64,000 nucleotides of DNA from Anthopleura xanthogrammica (GCA_964019055.1 OZ025210.1:12076832-12140831); one strand, 5' to 3'. Numbered from the stretch's first letter, positions 53,126 to 64,000 are shown. Made by a program: numbers and translations. The notes: generated by a model from the letters alone, not told the origin.

Positions 53126-56100
53126 TTAATTGTCACTCTCCTCTGCGTTTTCTCTGAACTCTACATTTCCTCTTTTACGACAGCCTATAAAAAGAAGATA
53201 AAACGATGATGACTGTGTATTCTGCCTCGACTAAACTGTAGTATAGAGACGCTCAAACTTGCTCAAACTCGCCTATAAACCCCTTGCGCGTGACGTCAGA
53301 ACAGCTCAATTTGGAGGGCAAAACAAAAGAATTTTAATCTCCTGAGTATTGGAACCTATTGTATTGCCCTCCAAATTGAGCTGCATTCCGACGTGCTACA
53401 AGGGGCCCATAATACTAATATTGGTATGATTTTTTATGTGATGAGGATGAATTATTGATTAAGAATAAGAGATATTTTTTTGCGACTTTCAAAAGCTTGC
53501 CACTCAATAAATATTCATCTAAAAATGCTCAAACTCCGCTTTAATACTAATATTGGTATGATCTTTCTTGTGATGGGGATCATTTCTTAATAACGCTAAT
53601 ATTATCGTTCTGCTCAAGTCCCTTCATCTATTCCGGAATGGCTAATACTGCTTACTCTTTTTGTACGCATTCCATATCCTGACGGTTTTGTCCCAAGATG
53701 CTGAGACGTACTACAACAAGTCAAAAGGAAAGTGTAACTAACTCTTTCTTTGTCATCATTATCTTTCATCGTCGCCATCATCACTTTCATCACCATCATC
53801 ATCACCACAATCCAATCATCATTATCATCATCACAAGATCGCCGTCATTATCACAACCATTATCGTTATCATCATCAACATGACCGGCAACCATCATCAT
53901 CAGCATCATCAACATCATCAACATGATAATCATCACAAACAATCATCACCTTCACCATTTTCATTATCCAACATCATCGACATTATCACCAACACTATTA
54001 TAATCATACCATCACTCATCACCATCATTAACGTGATCATCATCATAAACAATCATCACCTTCATCATTTTCATAATCCATCATCATCGACATTATCACC
54101 AACACTATTATAATCATACCATCACTCATCGCCATCATTAACGTGATCATCATCATAAACAATCATCACCTTCATCATTTTCATTATCCATCATCATCGA
54201 CATTATCACCAACACTATCATAATGTTATCATATCATCACTCATCACCATCAATATTATCTTTATGATCACCACGTTTAAATGCATATAAAAATCATCAT
54301 CATCAGTTTCCACCACATACGCACCATCCCCACCCAAGGAGCAAATACCTGAGATCTTTCAGGAATATGTATGAGGCATCGAACACTATCGGTATGGCCG
54401 ACATTCTTCTGTACTATTTTACGAGCCTCTGGATCATACACTCTGCAGTCAAATAAATGAAATATGTTAGTAACTTACCTATACACACCAGGTACTAACC
54501 AACACTGCTCTGGACAATACTAGACTATACAGCCACTGATCTGGTCAATACTAACCTGATTAATTCCTGGACACAGAGATACTACACAGCCACTGATCTG
54601 GTCAATACTTACCTGATTACTTCCTGGACACAGAGATACTACACAGCCACTGATCTGGTCAATACTAACCTGATTACTTCCTGGACACAGAGATACTACA
54701 CAGCCACTGATCTGGTCAATACTAACCTGATTACTTCCTGGACACCAGCCACTATACAGCCATTGACCTGGTCAATACAAAGTGCCGACACGCTACCTAG
54801 GGCGCTGAGTACGAGGTCACATGACATTCCATCAGCGCTCTTAAATAAAAATTTTAGGGTTAAAAAAAAGTTGTAAGACAATTGGACTTTGACCAACAAC
54901 TAAGCTTACCCAAACACGAATTGTACCATCTTCCGATCCAGTGACCCATTTGTTCGAAACTGAGCTCCATTTGACCTTAAGAACCAATAGAATTAAGTTT
55001 AAGAAAAGGCAGAAGAACTGAATAAAAGAATCAAACTGTAAATCTGTAAAAGGGAAGTTTACTGGGTGGCCTTGCTGTACAGCTACCTCATCCCCTAATG
55101 CCGAGAATACTTCAACTGGAAATACAGAAACAACCAAGTTTCCAGTTTTCTGTCACTCAGGTTAACAGTTCTGTCGATACTGTGTAGAATATTCATGTGT
55201 TCCAGTGAAGGTTCTAGGAATTTTCAAACTTCAACAATACAAACATTTTGAGATTCCACGAACCTTCACTGAAACATGTACGCATGAATATATCATGGCT
55301 ATAGCTGGGTTTCACTTGACGTCATTTCCTGTCTCGTGCGGAATGTTCCTCAGCTGAATCACAAGTTTTCACAAGAATTCTTTCTGGCTGACAGCACATG
55401 GTGGTCAGTGTTTGACCACCATTTGAAGCAGATAATGAGATTCAAAGACTTTTATCAGCTGATTGAAACCCAGCTATTCCTGACCAACCGAGAATTCGAA
55501 ACTGGGATATTGTTTTGACTTTATCCTTAATTTAGGAGCTAGCTATTGGTACCTGTGTTACTTCAGCCTCGTGACCTTGTAGTATGGCTGATAATTTCAT
55601 TTCATTACCCTTGTCAGAAAACTGACGGATATAAACAAGCTTGTCGGAAGATGCGTATGCAAACTCATTTCTAGAAATAAAGATGAATAGATGAATGGAT
55701 GAAAGAACGGATGGTGCATGAATGTTTATACTTTACACATTACTTTTGAATGAAGAGTATCGTTATGGTGAAGTTCTTATAAGGAAACGGAGAGAAGAAA
55801 TGAAAAAAGAAAAGAAACAGAGAAGAGAAGAGAACACAAGGAAAGAGAGAGTGTGGAAGTGAAAGATGAGAAAGATAACTTTAGGATGGGATAGGAAGGG
55901 AAGGGAAGGGAAGGGAAGGTCAGACGAGAGAAGAGAAGAGAAGGGAAGAGAAGAGAAGGAAAAAAAAGAGAAGAGAGGAGAGGAGAGGAGAGGAGAGGAG
56001 AAGAGAAGAGAAGAGAAGCAATACCCTGGCCAACTAACCTCTCAACACTGTATGTCAAATCCATAATAATACCATCAGATGCTAACTCCTCGCTTTCGGT

Positions 56101-59100
56101 AGACTTTAGTTCTGCGTTACGAAATACATCGTGCAGCCTATGTCAGGAAGGAATCAACATTGTAGAAAAACATTTTTTTTCCAGAAATATTTATCGCTTC
56201 TCGCCTCTGGGATCTCAGGTTCGCCTAACAAACTCTACTCACATGTGATGTTGAGTCCATCAATTATTTTTTGATCAAATGTGAGTAGAGTTTGTTAGAT
56301 TATCTGGTTTTCCTCCCTTCGCAAAACCTAACTAAATAAATTGAATTCAACCTTTAAGTTATAGCGGTGCCCTGACTTAGATCAGCCCAGAGGTTTTTTC
56401 CGGGTTCGATAGGTTTAATCTGCGAGTTAGCCACGCCCTGACTTAGATCAGCCCAGAGGTTGTTTCATAATGGTAATTGAACTAAGTGGAGTGCAATTTG
56501 GTCTGATATCAAACGCGCGATAACAAAATCACACGACCGCGTAGCGGGAGTGTGATTTGTAATCGCAAGTTTGATATCAGACCAAAATTGCACGACACGA
56601 AGTTCAATTATCACTTTATTATATCCATTTTGAAATCATACTAGATAGACACTAAATTTGTGATAAATACAAAAGTATTTATTCACAAATAGCCGGTATT
56701 TTGTTTCTTTTTGTAACAAAAAATTCCAGTCAAACTTGAAAAAAGCTACATTTTATGTTCCTTATTTGCTGTAATCTGATTGGCTAATTACATACAATCC
56801 TGTAATCTGATTGGTTACCTTTTCTAGTGTTGCATTGTGATTGGCTGACAAAAAGATGCGATTCGGACTCAAAATAGTGCGATTCAGACTCAAAATAGTG
56901 CGATTCGTGCTTGAATCAATCTACTGAGAGCCAATCAGATTACAGGATTTGCTATTGATTTCAAAGTGGATATAATAAAGGGTTTAATCTGCGAGTTAGC
57001 CACGCCCTGACTTAGATCAGCCCCGGGGTTATTTCAGGGAATGATCTGTGAGTTTGCCGTGCCCTGACAGATAGATTAACCCAGAGGTTGTTTCAGCAAC
57101 ACAAATTTCGTACCTTGCTTTTTCGAGATCCCAAAGAAGAATTCTCCTGTCCCAACCAGTGCTTATCTGGGCAGTAAAAAAAAATGGATATTAGGAAAAA
57201 TAACCGCCTAAAAAAAGCATACTAGTTATACGATGGTTTTGAGTGGTAATTTATAGTATACGGCTGTTTCAAAAAAGGTTGGCGAAGGTTTTGTTGCATG
57301 TTGCATGCCGAGCCGAAATTCACTATGGGTGATGGGAATTCAAGCAACGAAAGGTCACAATAATATGGAATTTTCCCAGACTTTTTCTATTTATTAACTA
57401 ATTATGTACAACAACAAAACACAACAAGAACAATGTAAGGCAGGGTAACCGCAACAGCCGTGGTAGGCCAATTACTGCGGGCCCGTACTATCGATCACTA
57501 ATAAAACATATATCGAAACTATAAAACCAGTAGCAGCAGGTTAAGGGCAGTGTAAGGCTACGCGAGGTATTGCACTTCAGACAAACAGTCTTAAAGGTTC
57601 TAGGATTTCCAGGGTCATAAATAGCTTGCAATGATTTGAAATAGTAATTGAACATTACAGCTTTGAATGAGCTTAAATTTATCATATTAAGGTTCAGTTC
57701 TTCAGCGAGAGTTTTCCAGATTCTAATTGTTCTTACAGTAAATGAACGTTGCAGGTTTTCCCAGCATATTTTCTTCTGTGTTGACATTATTTACTTATGA
57801 ATATAATAAATTTCAAGCTCGAAAATCAACATGCAATATTAAATGCAGCGTGCATGCAACAAAACCTTCATCAACTTTTTTTGAAATACATGAAACTTCA
57901 GACGAGCAAGTTTACCAAGAAAACCCAAGCGACAGGTGGGATATTCCATAGTGTCTACAAGAAAACGTTGTGCACTATGCTTACCAATTAAAAGTGGTCC
58001 AAAACCCGTCCTCCTTGCCCACCACAGCAAGCCCAGTCACATAACTGGCGAGTTCTAACAAACTATGCTTACCGACACCGCTGCAGAACGTCTGCGCATG
58101 CGCGAGTTTCAATATCTCCGAATTCACAGAGTAAAGTCTCCCTTGGCAAGCCCTTCCTGTTCTTGTTTTTTCAGCCCTCATGCATATACTAGTTTTGTTT
58201 GAACCATCTACTACCACTACCACTCGTAAAAACAACATCAAGAAAATAGCGATAGCAGTACTCGACGGCTGCACGCGACCCACTTTAAACTTCATTTTCA
58301 CCTTTGGTGCAAACGTAAAACTATGTGGTGCAAAAAGTATGTTATTTTATATATGACACTGTAGCTACTCTGAAAATTTCTCGCTCGGCTTTGCTTTATT
58401 CGCTTCGGCTTTTTGAATTTCGCGCCATGGTAGCAAGGTTTGTTCACAAAACAAATAATTTTTAGCGCATGCGCATTGCGTTCTGCAGCGGTGTCATGCT
58501 TACCAAGTACGTGGTCCCAAACCCGGCCTCCTTGCCCACCACAGCAAGCCCAGTCACATAACTGGTGTGTTCTGTGAAAACGTGTTTGCAGATAAAACCG
58601 GCTACGCGATTAGTGACGGAGTCTTTGTCATCTTCCCTTTTTGGATTCTAGGAAAAAATTATAATCACAATTCAGCTAGCATGCAGTGGCATCTTTACAG
58701 AATACCTCTTGATCTACTGATTCATGATCTTCATCTAATAACCGCTATGTCATCATTATTTTAGCTCTTCTTCGTTTTAAATCTGGCATTTTCTGAAGTT
58801 TATTATCTGCAAGTCAAAACTGCATACTTTTCGAAACCGTCATTTTTTTTGGCTAATTATAGGCCACTGTTTTTGAGAGCATGAAGCGACTAAAAGTATC
58901 AATCTGCCCTCCCCCAGCATACAAACACCCAAGGTTGGCTTGTTGGCATGTATTGACACATTTTGATGGAATGAGATCCTGAGCTTGATAGCATAAGTCG
59001 GCACTGGGTGTTACTTACTCCCCTCCCTCAAAGTTGGATCCTCGCAATCGTTTACCGGCAGGTTTTCATTACGTGGAACTCGGTCTTACCTCATCGTCTG

Positions 59101-62100
59101 TCTTGCTGCTAAAGGCCTTGTCTCCTAGTAATATGGCGTATTTAAAGAGGAGGCTCTCATCTGCTGGGCGCATGTTCTGCAGGACCGAAACGGCTTTTTC
59201 ATCGAAACCCCAGACGTCTGGGAAAATCAATCAATCGTCAAATAATCAATGTTCGTTCGTTCGTTCGTTCGTTCGTTCGTTCGTTCGTTCGTTCGTTCGT
59301 TCGTTCGTTCGTTCGTTCGTTCGTTCGTTCGTTCGTTCGTTCGTTCGTTCGTTCGTTCGTTCGTTCGTTCGTTCGTTCGTTCGTTCGTTCGTTCGTTCGT
59401 TCGTTCGTTCGTTCGTTCGTTCGTTCGTTCGTTCGTTCGTTCGTTCGTTCGTTCGTTCGTTCGTTCGTTCGTTCGTTCGTTCGTTCGTTCGTTCGTTCGT
59501 TCGTTCGTTCGTTCGTTCGTTCGTTCGTTCGTTTATCCATTTAGTAAGCCAGCCATTCCTTCTTTCGTTTTTTCATTCATTCATCCATCCATTCCTTTCT
59601 TCCTTCCTTTCCTCCCTCATTCATCCATCCATTCATTCCTTTCCTCCGCCCTCCCTCCCTCCTTCCATTCCTTCCTAACTTCCTTCCTTCCTCCATCCAT
59701 TCATCAATCCATCCATCCCTCCCTTTCGTCCATCTTTCCTTCCTCCATGCTCCATCCATTCCTCCATCCATTCATCAATCCATCCATCCCTCCCTTTCGT
59801 CCATCTTTCCTTCCTCCATGCTCCATCCATTCCTCCATCCATTCATCAATCCATCCATCCCTCCCTTTCGTCCATCTTTCCTTCCTCCTTGCTCCATCCA
59901 TTCCTCCATCCATCCATTCCTCCATCCATCCATTCCTCCATCCATCAATTCCTCCATCCATCCATTCCTCCATCCCATCCATTCATCCATCCATCCATCC
60001 ATCCATCCATCCATTCCTCCATCCATCAATTCCTCCATCCATCCATTCCTCCATCCCATCCATTCATCCATCCATCCATCCATCCATCCATTCCTCCATC
60101 CATCAATTCCTCCATCCATCCATTCCTCCATCCATCCATTCCTCCATCCATCAATTCCTCCATCCATCCATTCCTCCATCCATTCATCAATCCATCCATC
60201 CCTCCCTTTCGTCCATCTTTCCTTCCTCCTTGCTCCATCCATTCCTCCATCCATCCATTCCTCCATCCATCCATTCCTCCATCCATCAATTCCTCCATCC
60301 ATCCATTCCTCCATCCCATCCATTCATCCATCCATCCATCCATCCATCCATCCATTCCTCCATCCATCCATTCCTCCATCCATCCATTCCTCCATCCCAT
60401 CCATTCCTCCATCCCATCCATTCCTCCATCCATCCATCCATCCATCCATCCATTCCTCCATCCCATCCATTCCTCCATCCCATCCATTCATCCATCCATC
60501 CATCCATCCATCCATCCATTCCTCCATCCCATCCATTCCTCCATCCCATCCATTCCTCCATCCATCCATCTATTTATTCATTCATTTAATTAGTAATTGG
60601 ATTTCAAGATATTTCCTTACAGATATCTACTTACAGATATTATGATCCTCGGATGCAACAACCAGTAGGTCAAGATTTTCGACAAAAACAGATCGTAACA
60701 AAGCTATGTTACTAGTGTGATCCGAGGTGCTGGAAATCTAAACGTACAGTAGAAAAAAAAACTAAAATAAATTAATAATATCAAGAGAGCATAAATAAGA
60801 GAGGGAACTGAACTTCTTAATACCGCGCGCGCCATGTGAATTCCCGGTTGGGCTATTTTTAGCATCCAAATTCGATTGTTATTTTTTTGATGGCGTGGAC
60901 GTGAGCGCGCGAGCTCAAAAACAACATACTTTTCGTCGATTTTTCTCACTTTTTTCAACAAAATCTATTAGATAAAGCAAAAAGATCAGGATTGGCTATG
61001 TTCTGTTCTCTGATAAAACACGACTGAGGCTGTTGAACTACTAAAAAGACGCGAAATTAATGTTTTTCCCCAAAAATCTTTACAGGCTTTCGCTACTTCC
61101 AGGTTTCGATGAAGCACACCATTTTTGACGCACAGGAGTAGGGTATGACGAAAATTGTTTGCACGCGGATGCACAGGTTCCCGGTGTCCTACCTTGTTAA
61201 TAGTATTGGAAAAAGATGGCTTGTTCTTGTAATTTGAGTTTAGGTCTCTGCTGTACTGTTTGCTTGTTCCTCTAATTGAATCAAATTTTTCTGCGATCTG
61301 AGCTGCTAGTCTTGCTTTGCCTTCGCTGTGGAGTAGCAGCTCCTTACTAAACAAACAAACACATGGAAATGAGTAGCCTCCTTTGCAGACGTTCTTAGGA
61401 TCGTCACGTCGTGACGCAACGTTTCTCTAGCATCAAACTTGGTCGAACCTCGGAAATACCCTCTTGTATGATCAAAGATTACGCACTTCGCTCTGCTGGA
61501 GTTCACCAATCAGAGCTTGAGGAATTTGATTAAAATTCACATGATTCAAATTTATGCCAGTCCACAAAAAATGTATCTCACAATCTCAACTGTAAGTTCA
61601 TGTCCCTAAGACAATAGGTATTCTGTGCGATGGACGACAACGACAACATATTTTATTGGCTCCGTATAAATAATTTTACCTTGGAGTTTGTAACTAATAA
61701 AAAAATAGTATAATATAATTGTATATGGCATCAGCAATCACAGCCCTTGTATTTTTGGGCTTAGTCCGGCAGCCCCCCTCCACCACCGCCAAAACTGCGG
61801 GTCGGGGGGGGGGGGGGGGTCAAAAAACCGTGTCCAAAAAAATGTGTAAGAGCACATCACATTATGCAAGTAGCAGCTAGAAGGACCGGTACCCTACTGA
61901 CCTGTACATGAAGTTATTTGATTGCAATCGCTCCCATTTGGCAACGTTACCATCTTCACCACCACTGAAGATCAAGATAGGCACCTTACGTGCTGCAGAA
62001 AACAAACAAACAAACTAAATGAGTCATTCATGCATTCATGCATTCTGTCAGTCAGTTGGTCGGTCGGTCAGTGGGTCAGTCGGTCGGTCGGTCGGTCGGT

Positions 62101-63001
62101 CGGTTGATCGGTCGGTCAGTCAGTCAGTCAGCAAGCCATTGCTGACAGAAGAAAGAATCTAGCAATAGTACTTACTGTATACTAGTGTATCCACAGGACA
62201 CTTATTCTTGAGTGTGGTTAAACAACCAGATGAGTTGTACTTCCAGAAAATCAAGTTACGCCTGCTATTTGTCCCTGTTCGTAGAAAATTTATGTTTAAA
62301 AAAAGGTTCGAGCCAAAGGCAATTGACGATAGGTTATTCAAAGAACAAAAGAATAAAAAAAAAAAATTATGGACATGAATAATCAAGGTGTTCTTAATGG
62401 TTTCGTCCACTACAAGCAACACTGGATATCTCAACAATAAAATCCACAGACACCTCCACATATTGACGAGAATAATAAAAAGAGCCCCGGATCTGCTAAA
62501 CAATGTTTGGACAATGATTAACGAACAATTTTTACACCCAAGCTGGACCAGAATGCAGAGTGTTCACTATCTCAAAAAAGTCCACGAATTCAATGTTGTT
62601 GTTTCTATGGTAACCTACCAATCACGTGACCCAGATCAGGTAAATAATGGAGAGAGACCAGTGGATACCTGAGGGGAATGAATAAACCAAAATCAGAACA
62701 AACCTTACAGTCACATCGATCGGGGGAGTGGGGGGGGGGGGGGGGGGGGTAGGAGGGGGGTGGGGGTAGAAAAATATCGATCCATAAAGTTTAGAGTGCT
62801 GTAGTAGTAGTACACTCGCCTCTCCCTTCTGGGGTCTCGGGTTCGATTCCTGGACTCAGCATCACATGTGAGTAGAGTTGGTCTCTCCCTTGAGTCAAGT
62901 ATTTTTCTAGGTTCTCCAGTTTTCTTATCAATCTAATCACGTGCATTAGTGACTTACCCGTTGCTATCCTCGTTTTGAAATGTACCAATAAAATCTGATA
63001 C
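53126..63001 (-). CDS. WD40-repeat protein, 15 exons seen, 5' end outside the window
   Basis: Exons in transcript order: 62958-63001, 62176-62274, 61902-61992, 61193-61346, 60635-60737, 59090-59217, 58504-58647, 57114-57166, 56039-56137, 55553-55670, 54910-54975, 54727-54839, 54349-54442, 53656-53710, 53126-53184. All are GT-AG and every junction keeps phase, giving 472 residues to the TAA at 53126-53128. WD-type repeat ends are clear: [61 protein letters not shown] and [10 protein letters not shown], so at least eight blades. A Lys/Ser-rich linker follows the second blade. The tail after the last blade is short and charged. If the penultimate intron is kept, a TAG at 53642-53644 ends the protein after KKSKQY. 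The order resembles ciliary multi-WD proteins (WDR49-like), but this assignment is tentative. Introns carry microsatellites, MITEs and SINEs. Confidence 0.85.
53278..53408. mobile_element. Palindromic MITE M3, copy 3
   Basis: AAACCCCTTGCGCGTGACGT at the left; the right end is CGACGTGCTACAAGGGG. Inner arms GCTCAATTTGGAGGGCAAAA and TTGCCCTCCAAATTGAGC. It lies in the last intron of the WD40 gene. Confidence 0.7.
53755..54290. repeat. Degenerate (ATC)n region with a 105 bp tandem duplication
   Basis: CAT/ATC-rich intron sequence of the WD40 gene. A block starting CATCATTAACGTGATCATCA occurs at about 54024 and again at about 54134, with nearly identical following sequence. Confidence 0.8.
54550..54783 (-). 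repeat. 57 bp tandem duplication of an exon end plus its splice donor
   Basis: The last part of exon 54727-54839 (ATTGACCAG...GTAATCAG) together with the donor GTTAGT is repeated about three more times downstream in the intron, with donors near 54664-54669, 54607-54612 (GTAAGT) and 54550-54555. Copies are close to identical to one another and slightly diverged from the exon. Reading on from the exon hits a TAG, so use of a downstream donor would truncate the protein. Confidence 0.85.
55310..55500 (+). repeat. Dispersed repeat R2, copy 3
   Basis: TTTCACTTGACGTCATTTCC, then GGAATGTTCCTCAGCTGAAT and TGGCTGACAGCACATGGTGG; the best-preserved copy of the three. Confidence 0.7.
55866..56018. repeat. 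Purine-rich GGAAG / GAGAA / GAGGA repeat
   Basis: Polypurine stretch on the plus strand within an intron of the WD40 gene. Potential triplex-forming sequence, but nothing coding. Confidence 0.85.
56190..56470 (+). mobile_element. SINE fragment followed by two S59 units
   Basis: GCCTCTGGGATCTCAGGTTC and GTGAGTAGAGTTTGTTAGAT match the SINE at 62785-62985. Downstream the S59 unit (CCTGACTTAGATCAGCCCAG) appears twice, suggesting S59 is derived from the SINE tail. Confidence 0.55.
56473..56982. mobile_element. MITE with nested palindrome
   Basis: TTTATTATATCCATTTTGAAA near 56615 pairs with TTTCAAAGTGGATATAATAA near 56958. A palindrome at 56473-56618 (TTTGGTCTGATATCAAAC / GTTTGATATCAGACCAAA) adjoins. 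Several TCTGATTGGCT motifs occur inside. Confidence 0.6.
57985..58060 (-). pseudogene. Relic duplicate of WD40 exon 58504-58647
   Basis: Repeats the 3' part of the true exon ([12 protein letters not shown], then GFWTTF) plus donor GTAAGC. An extra base alters the phase, so splicing from it would break the frame. It lies downstream of the true exon in the transcript, separated by the MITE at 58074-58495. Confidence 0.75.
58074..58495. mobile_element. 422 bp MITE with 9 bp target duplication at a splice donor
   Basis: Inverted ends GACACCGCTGCAGAACG and its complement, followed inside by TGCGCATGCGC. The direct repeat ATGCTTACC flanks it (58065-58073 and 58496-58504). The right copy includes the last base of exon 58504-58647 and its GTAAGCAT donor. 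Confidence 0.85.
59249..59533. repeat. (TTCG)n microsatellite, about 285 bp
   Basis: Perfect TTCG units in a WD40 gene intron. FVRS and NERT repeat frames come from it. High CpG density makes it a possible methylation target. Confidence 0.97.
59570..60590. repeat. (TCCA)n / TCCATTCC compound satellite, about 1 kb
   Basis: Mixed TCCA, TTCC and CCATTCCTCCAT units with higher-order repetition: blocks of about 60 and 350 bp recur (for example CCTTTCGTCCATCTTTCC at 59722, 59786, 59866 and 60204). The Pro/Ser/His/Ile-rich frames are not genes. Confidence 0.95.
60786..61172. repeat. Dispersed repeat R1, split and inverted copy
   Basis: 60786-60872 matches the right half of 42000-42120 in reverse; 61105-61172 matches its left half in direct orientation. 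The arrangement suggests an element that opened by inversion, in a WD40 gene intron. Confidence 0.55.
61373..61440. repeat. TAGCCTCC palindromic MITE, copy 3 (partial)
   Basis: GTAGCCTCCTTTGCAGACGT, then GATCGTCACG and TGACGCAACG, corresponding to one arm and centre of 40312-40415. The other arm is missing. Confidence 0.6.
62036..62135. repeat. (GGTC)n / (AGTC)n microsatellite
   Basis: About 100 bp of GGTC and CAGT tetranucleotide units in a WD40 gene intron. Confidence 0.9.
62785..62957 (+). mobile_element. tRNA-derived SINE, best copy
   Basis: A clear RNA polymerase III B-box, GGGTTCGATTCCTGG at about 62839, lies 20 bp after CCTCTCCCTTCTGGGGTCTC, then GTGAGTAGAGTTGGTCTCTC and a pyrimidine-rich body. 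It sits directly next to exon 62958-63001; the coding frame of that exon runs into it without a stop for a while. Confidence 0.65.
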
Positions 63002-63369
63002 CTAAAAAAGGGATTATTTTAATAATTATTATTAATTTTTATTTATTCCAATTTCTCTTTCTTGGTTGCTTTCCCTAATTTGAATTTTGACCTGGTGAGG
63101 GACTCTTTGTGGCAGTTGAAGTCTCAAGGAACCCGCATCGTTTGCACGATCGTTACACGTCCAGTCAAGAATAAAGATACAGGTAAGCTACTCTGGATTC
63201 CTCAGGCTTTCTCGCTCCAGTGCTTTATAATGGTAGGTTTTGGGAACCCTGTCTTTTATCACCGCGAAAAATTGGAGCAAAAATGGTTTTAGTACCCATG
63301 CTTCAGAAAAACCCGTTTCAGAAATAATTAAAAAATGGTCTGATGTGCGTTTCCACTAAAATTTATGTT

Positions 63370-63500
63370 CTTAGGTTAAATTCCTGAACTTGACATTCTT
63401 TGCGAGTAGAGTTTACAAGTTGGTTCTTTCCCTTAATTCCAGGGTTTTTCTCCAGGCTCGATAGTTAATTCTCCTTCTGTAGAACCCAACATGCTAAATT
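63370..63500 (+). mobile_element. SINE body fragment
   Basis: GCGAGTAGAGTTTACAAGTT, TTCTTTCCCTTAATTCCAGG and GTTTTTCTCCAGGCTCGATA correspond to the middle and end of the SINE; the tRNA-like head is absent. It runs into the S59 array. Confidence 0.5.
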
Positions 63501-64000
63501 TCAATCCAGTCTGTGAGCTGACTTAGATCAGCCCAGAGGTTGTTTTATTGTTCCAAAGGTGTGAGTTATCCATGCCCTGACTTAGATCAGCCCAGAGGTT
63601 GTTTTATTGTTCCAAAGGTGCGAGTTATCCATGCCCTGACTTAGATCAGCCCAGAGGTTGTTTTATTGTTCCAAAGGTGCGAGTTATCCATGCCCTGACT
63701 TAGATCAGCCCAGAGGTTGTTTTATTGTTCCAAAGGTGCGAGTTATCCATGCCCTGACTTAGATCAGCCCAGAGGTTGTTTCAAGGTTCGATTTGTGAGT
63801 TAGCCATGCCCTGACTTAGATCAGCCTAGAGGTTGTTTCAAGGTTCGATTTGTGAGGTTCGATTTGTGAGTTAGCCATGCCCTGACTTAGATCAGCCCAG
63901 AGGTTGTTTCAAGGTTCGATTTGTGAGTTAGCCATGCCCTGACTTAGATCAGCCCAGAGGTTGTTTCAAGGTTCGATTTGTGAGTTAGCCGAGCCCATGA
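63500..64000 (+). repeat. S59 minisatellite array, continuing past the right edge
   Basis: At least eight units with a period near 59 bp: five share TTGTTTTATTGTTCCAAAGG, the later ones have GTTTCAAGGTTCGATTTGTG instead. All share CCCTGACTTAGATCAGCCCA. Two homogeneous subfamilies in succession indicate local tandem expansion. Confidence 0.9.

Noticed and set aside
53642..53644. TAG as the true end of the WD40 protein
   Set aside because: A GTAAGC donor lies just before it and the next exon at 53126-53184 joins in phase and ends in TAA; the TAG is kept only as the intron-retention end.
54841..55137. 98-codon minus-strand frame as a separate gene
   Set aside because: Only its central part is an exon (54910-54975) of the WD40 gene; the rest is intron read-through.
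59034..60645. FVRS and Pro/Ser/His-rich proteins and their minus-strand counterparts
   Set aside because: Translation of the TTCG and TCCA satellites inside an intron of the WD40 gene.
62839..62853. tRNA gene suggested by a perfect B-box
   Set aside because: No cloverleaf can be formed around it, and the same block recurs with a common non-tRNA body, so it is a SINE head.
63062..63183. Plus-strand possible exon (LVRDSLWQLKSQGTRIVC and on to a GTAAGC donor)
   Set aside because: The donor is good and the frame is open, but the acceptor is weak, no partner exon is visible and it lies on the strand opposite to the WD40 gene. Worth testing by RNA-seq only.
63500..64000. CRISPR-like regular repeats
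   Set aside because: The 59 bp units are contiguous without unique spacers, in eukaryotic DNA, and belong to a minisatellite.

Overview
The window looks like animal nuclear DNA, most probably from a cnidarian (anthozoan-like). Genes are split by GT-AG introns, coding islands sit far apart in A+T-rich DNA, and most of the remainder is transposable elements, foldback MITEs and very long microsatellites. The mix of Penelope-like, ISL2EU-like, Crypton-like, restriction-like-endonuclease non-LTR and tRNA-derived SINE elements fits a cnidarian, but the species cannot be read from the sequence. There are no operons and no CRISPR.

Host genes. (1) Three members of one small gene family lie on the minus strand. 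Each encodes a signal peptide, a cysteine-bearing beta-rich ectodomain, one membrane span, a cysteine-rich juxtamembrane tail and a C-terminus containing PMQ. Member B (exons between 13526 and 29286, 245 aa) and member C (41535-45900, 236 aa) can be assembled completely; both have four exons with intron phases 1-0-1. Member A has an intact exon 1 (9000-9066) and a damaged exon-2-like sequence at the left edge. A relic of exon 4 lies near 47.4 kb. (2) A WD40-repeat gene covers 53126-63001 on the minus strand in 15 phase-consistent exons and continues past the right edge. (3) An orphan minus-strand exon lies at 51166-51266.

Mobile elements. 1.6-2.2 kb: Penelope-like 3' end (GIY-YIG) with an inverted partial copy. 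It is interrupted by a 5.7 kb ISL2EU-type DNA transposon (2.18-7.89 kb) with about 0.79 kb terminal inverted repeats, a THAP/DDE transposase and a SAP/SWIM/YqaJ/PHD partner protein; the Penelope tail seems to resume on the far side. 16.2-26.0 kb: a long inverted duplication with arms of about 4.2 kb carrying a non-LTR reverse transcriptase, full length (1137 aa) on one arm and 5'-truncated on the other. 29.4-36.3 kb: a 6.9 kb DNA transposon with perfect 20 bp terminal repeats and one two-exon gene for a 1282-aa protein of no family I recognise. Two incomplete tyrosine-recombinase (Crypton/DUF3504-like) genes, one N-terminal-like (11 kb) and one C-terminal-like (44 kb), are also present. Many MITEs are nested in one another and give a relative order of insertion.

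Repeats. Tandem repeats of 3, 4, 6 and 8 bp fill several host introns. They create long reading frames of repeated peptides that are not genes. Intron 3 of member B is a multiple of three and open throughout. In the WD40 gene an exon end with its splice donor is tandemly duplicated, and another exon's donor lies inside the target-site duplication of a MITE.
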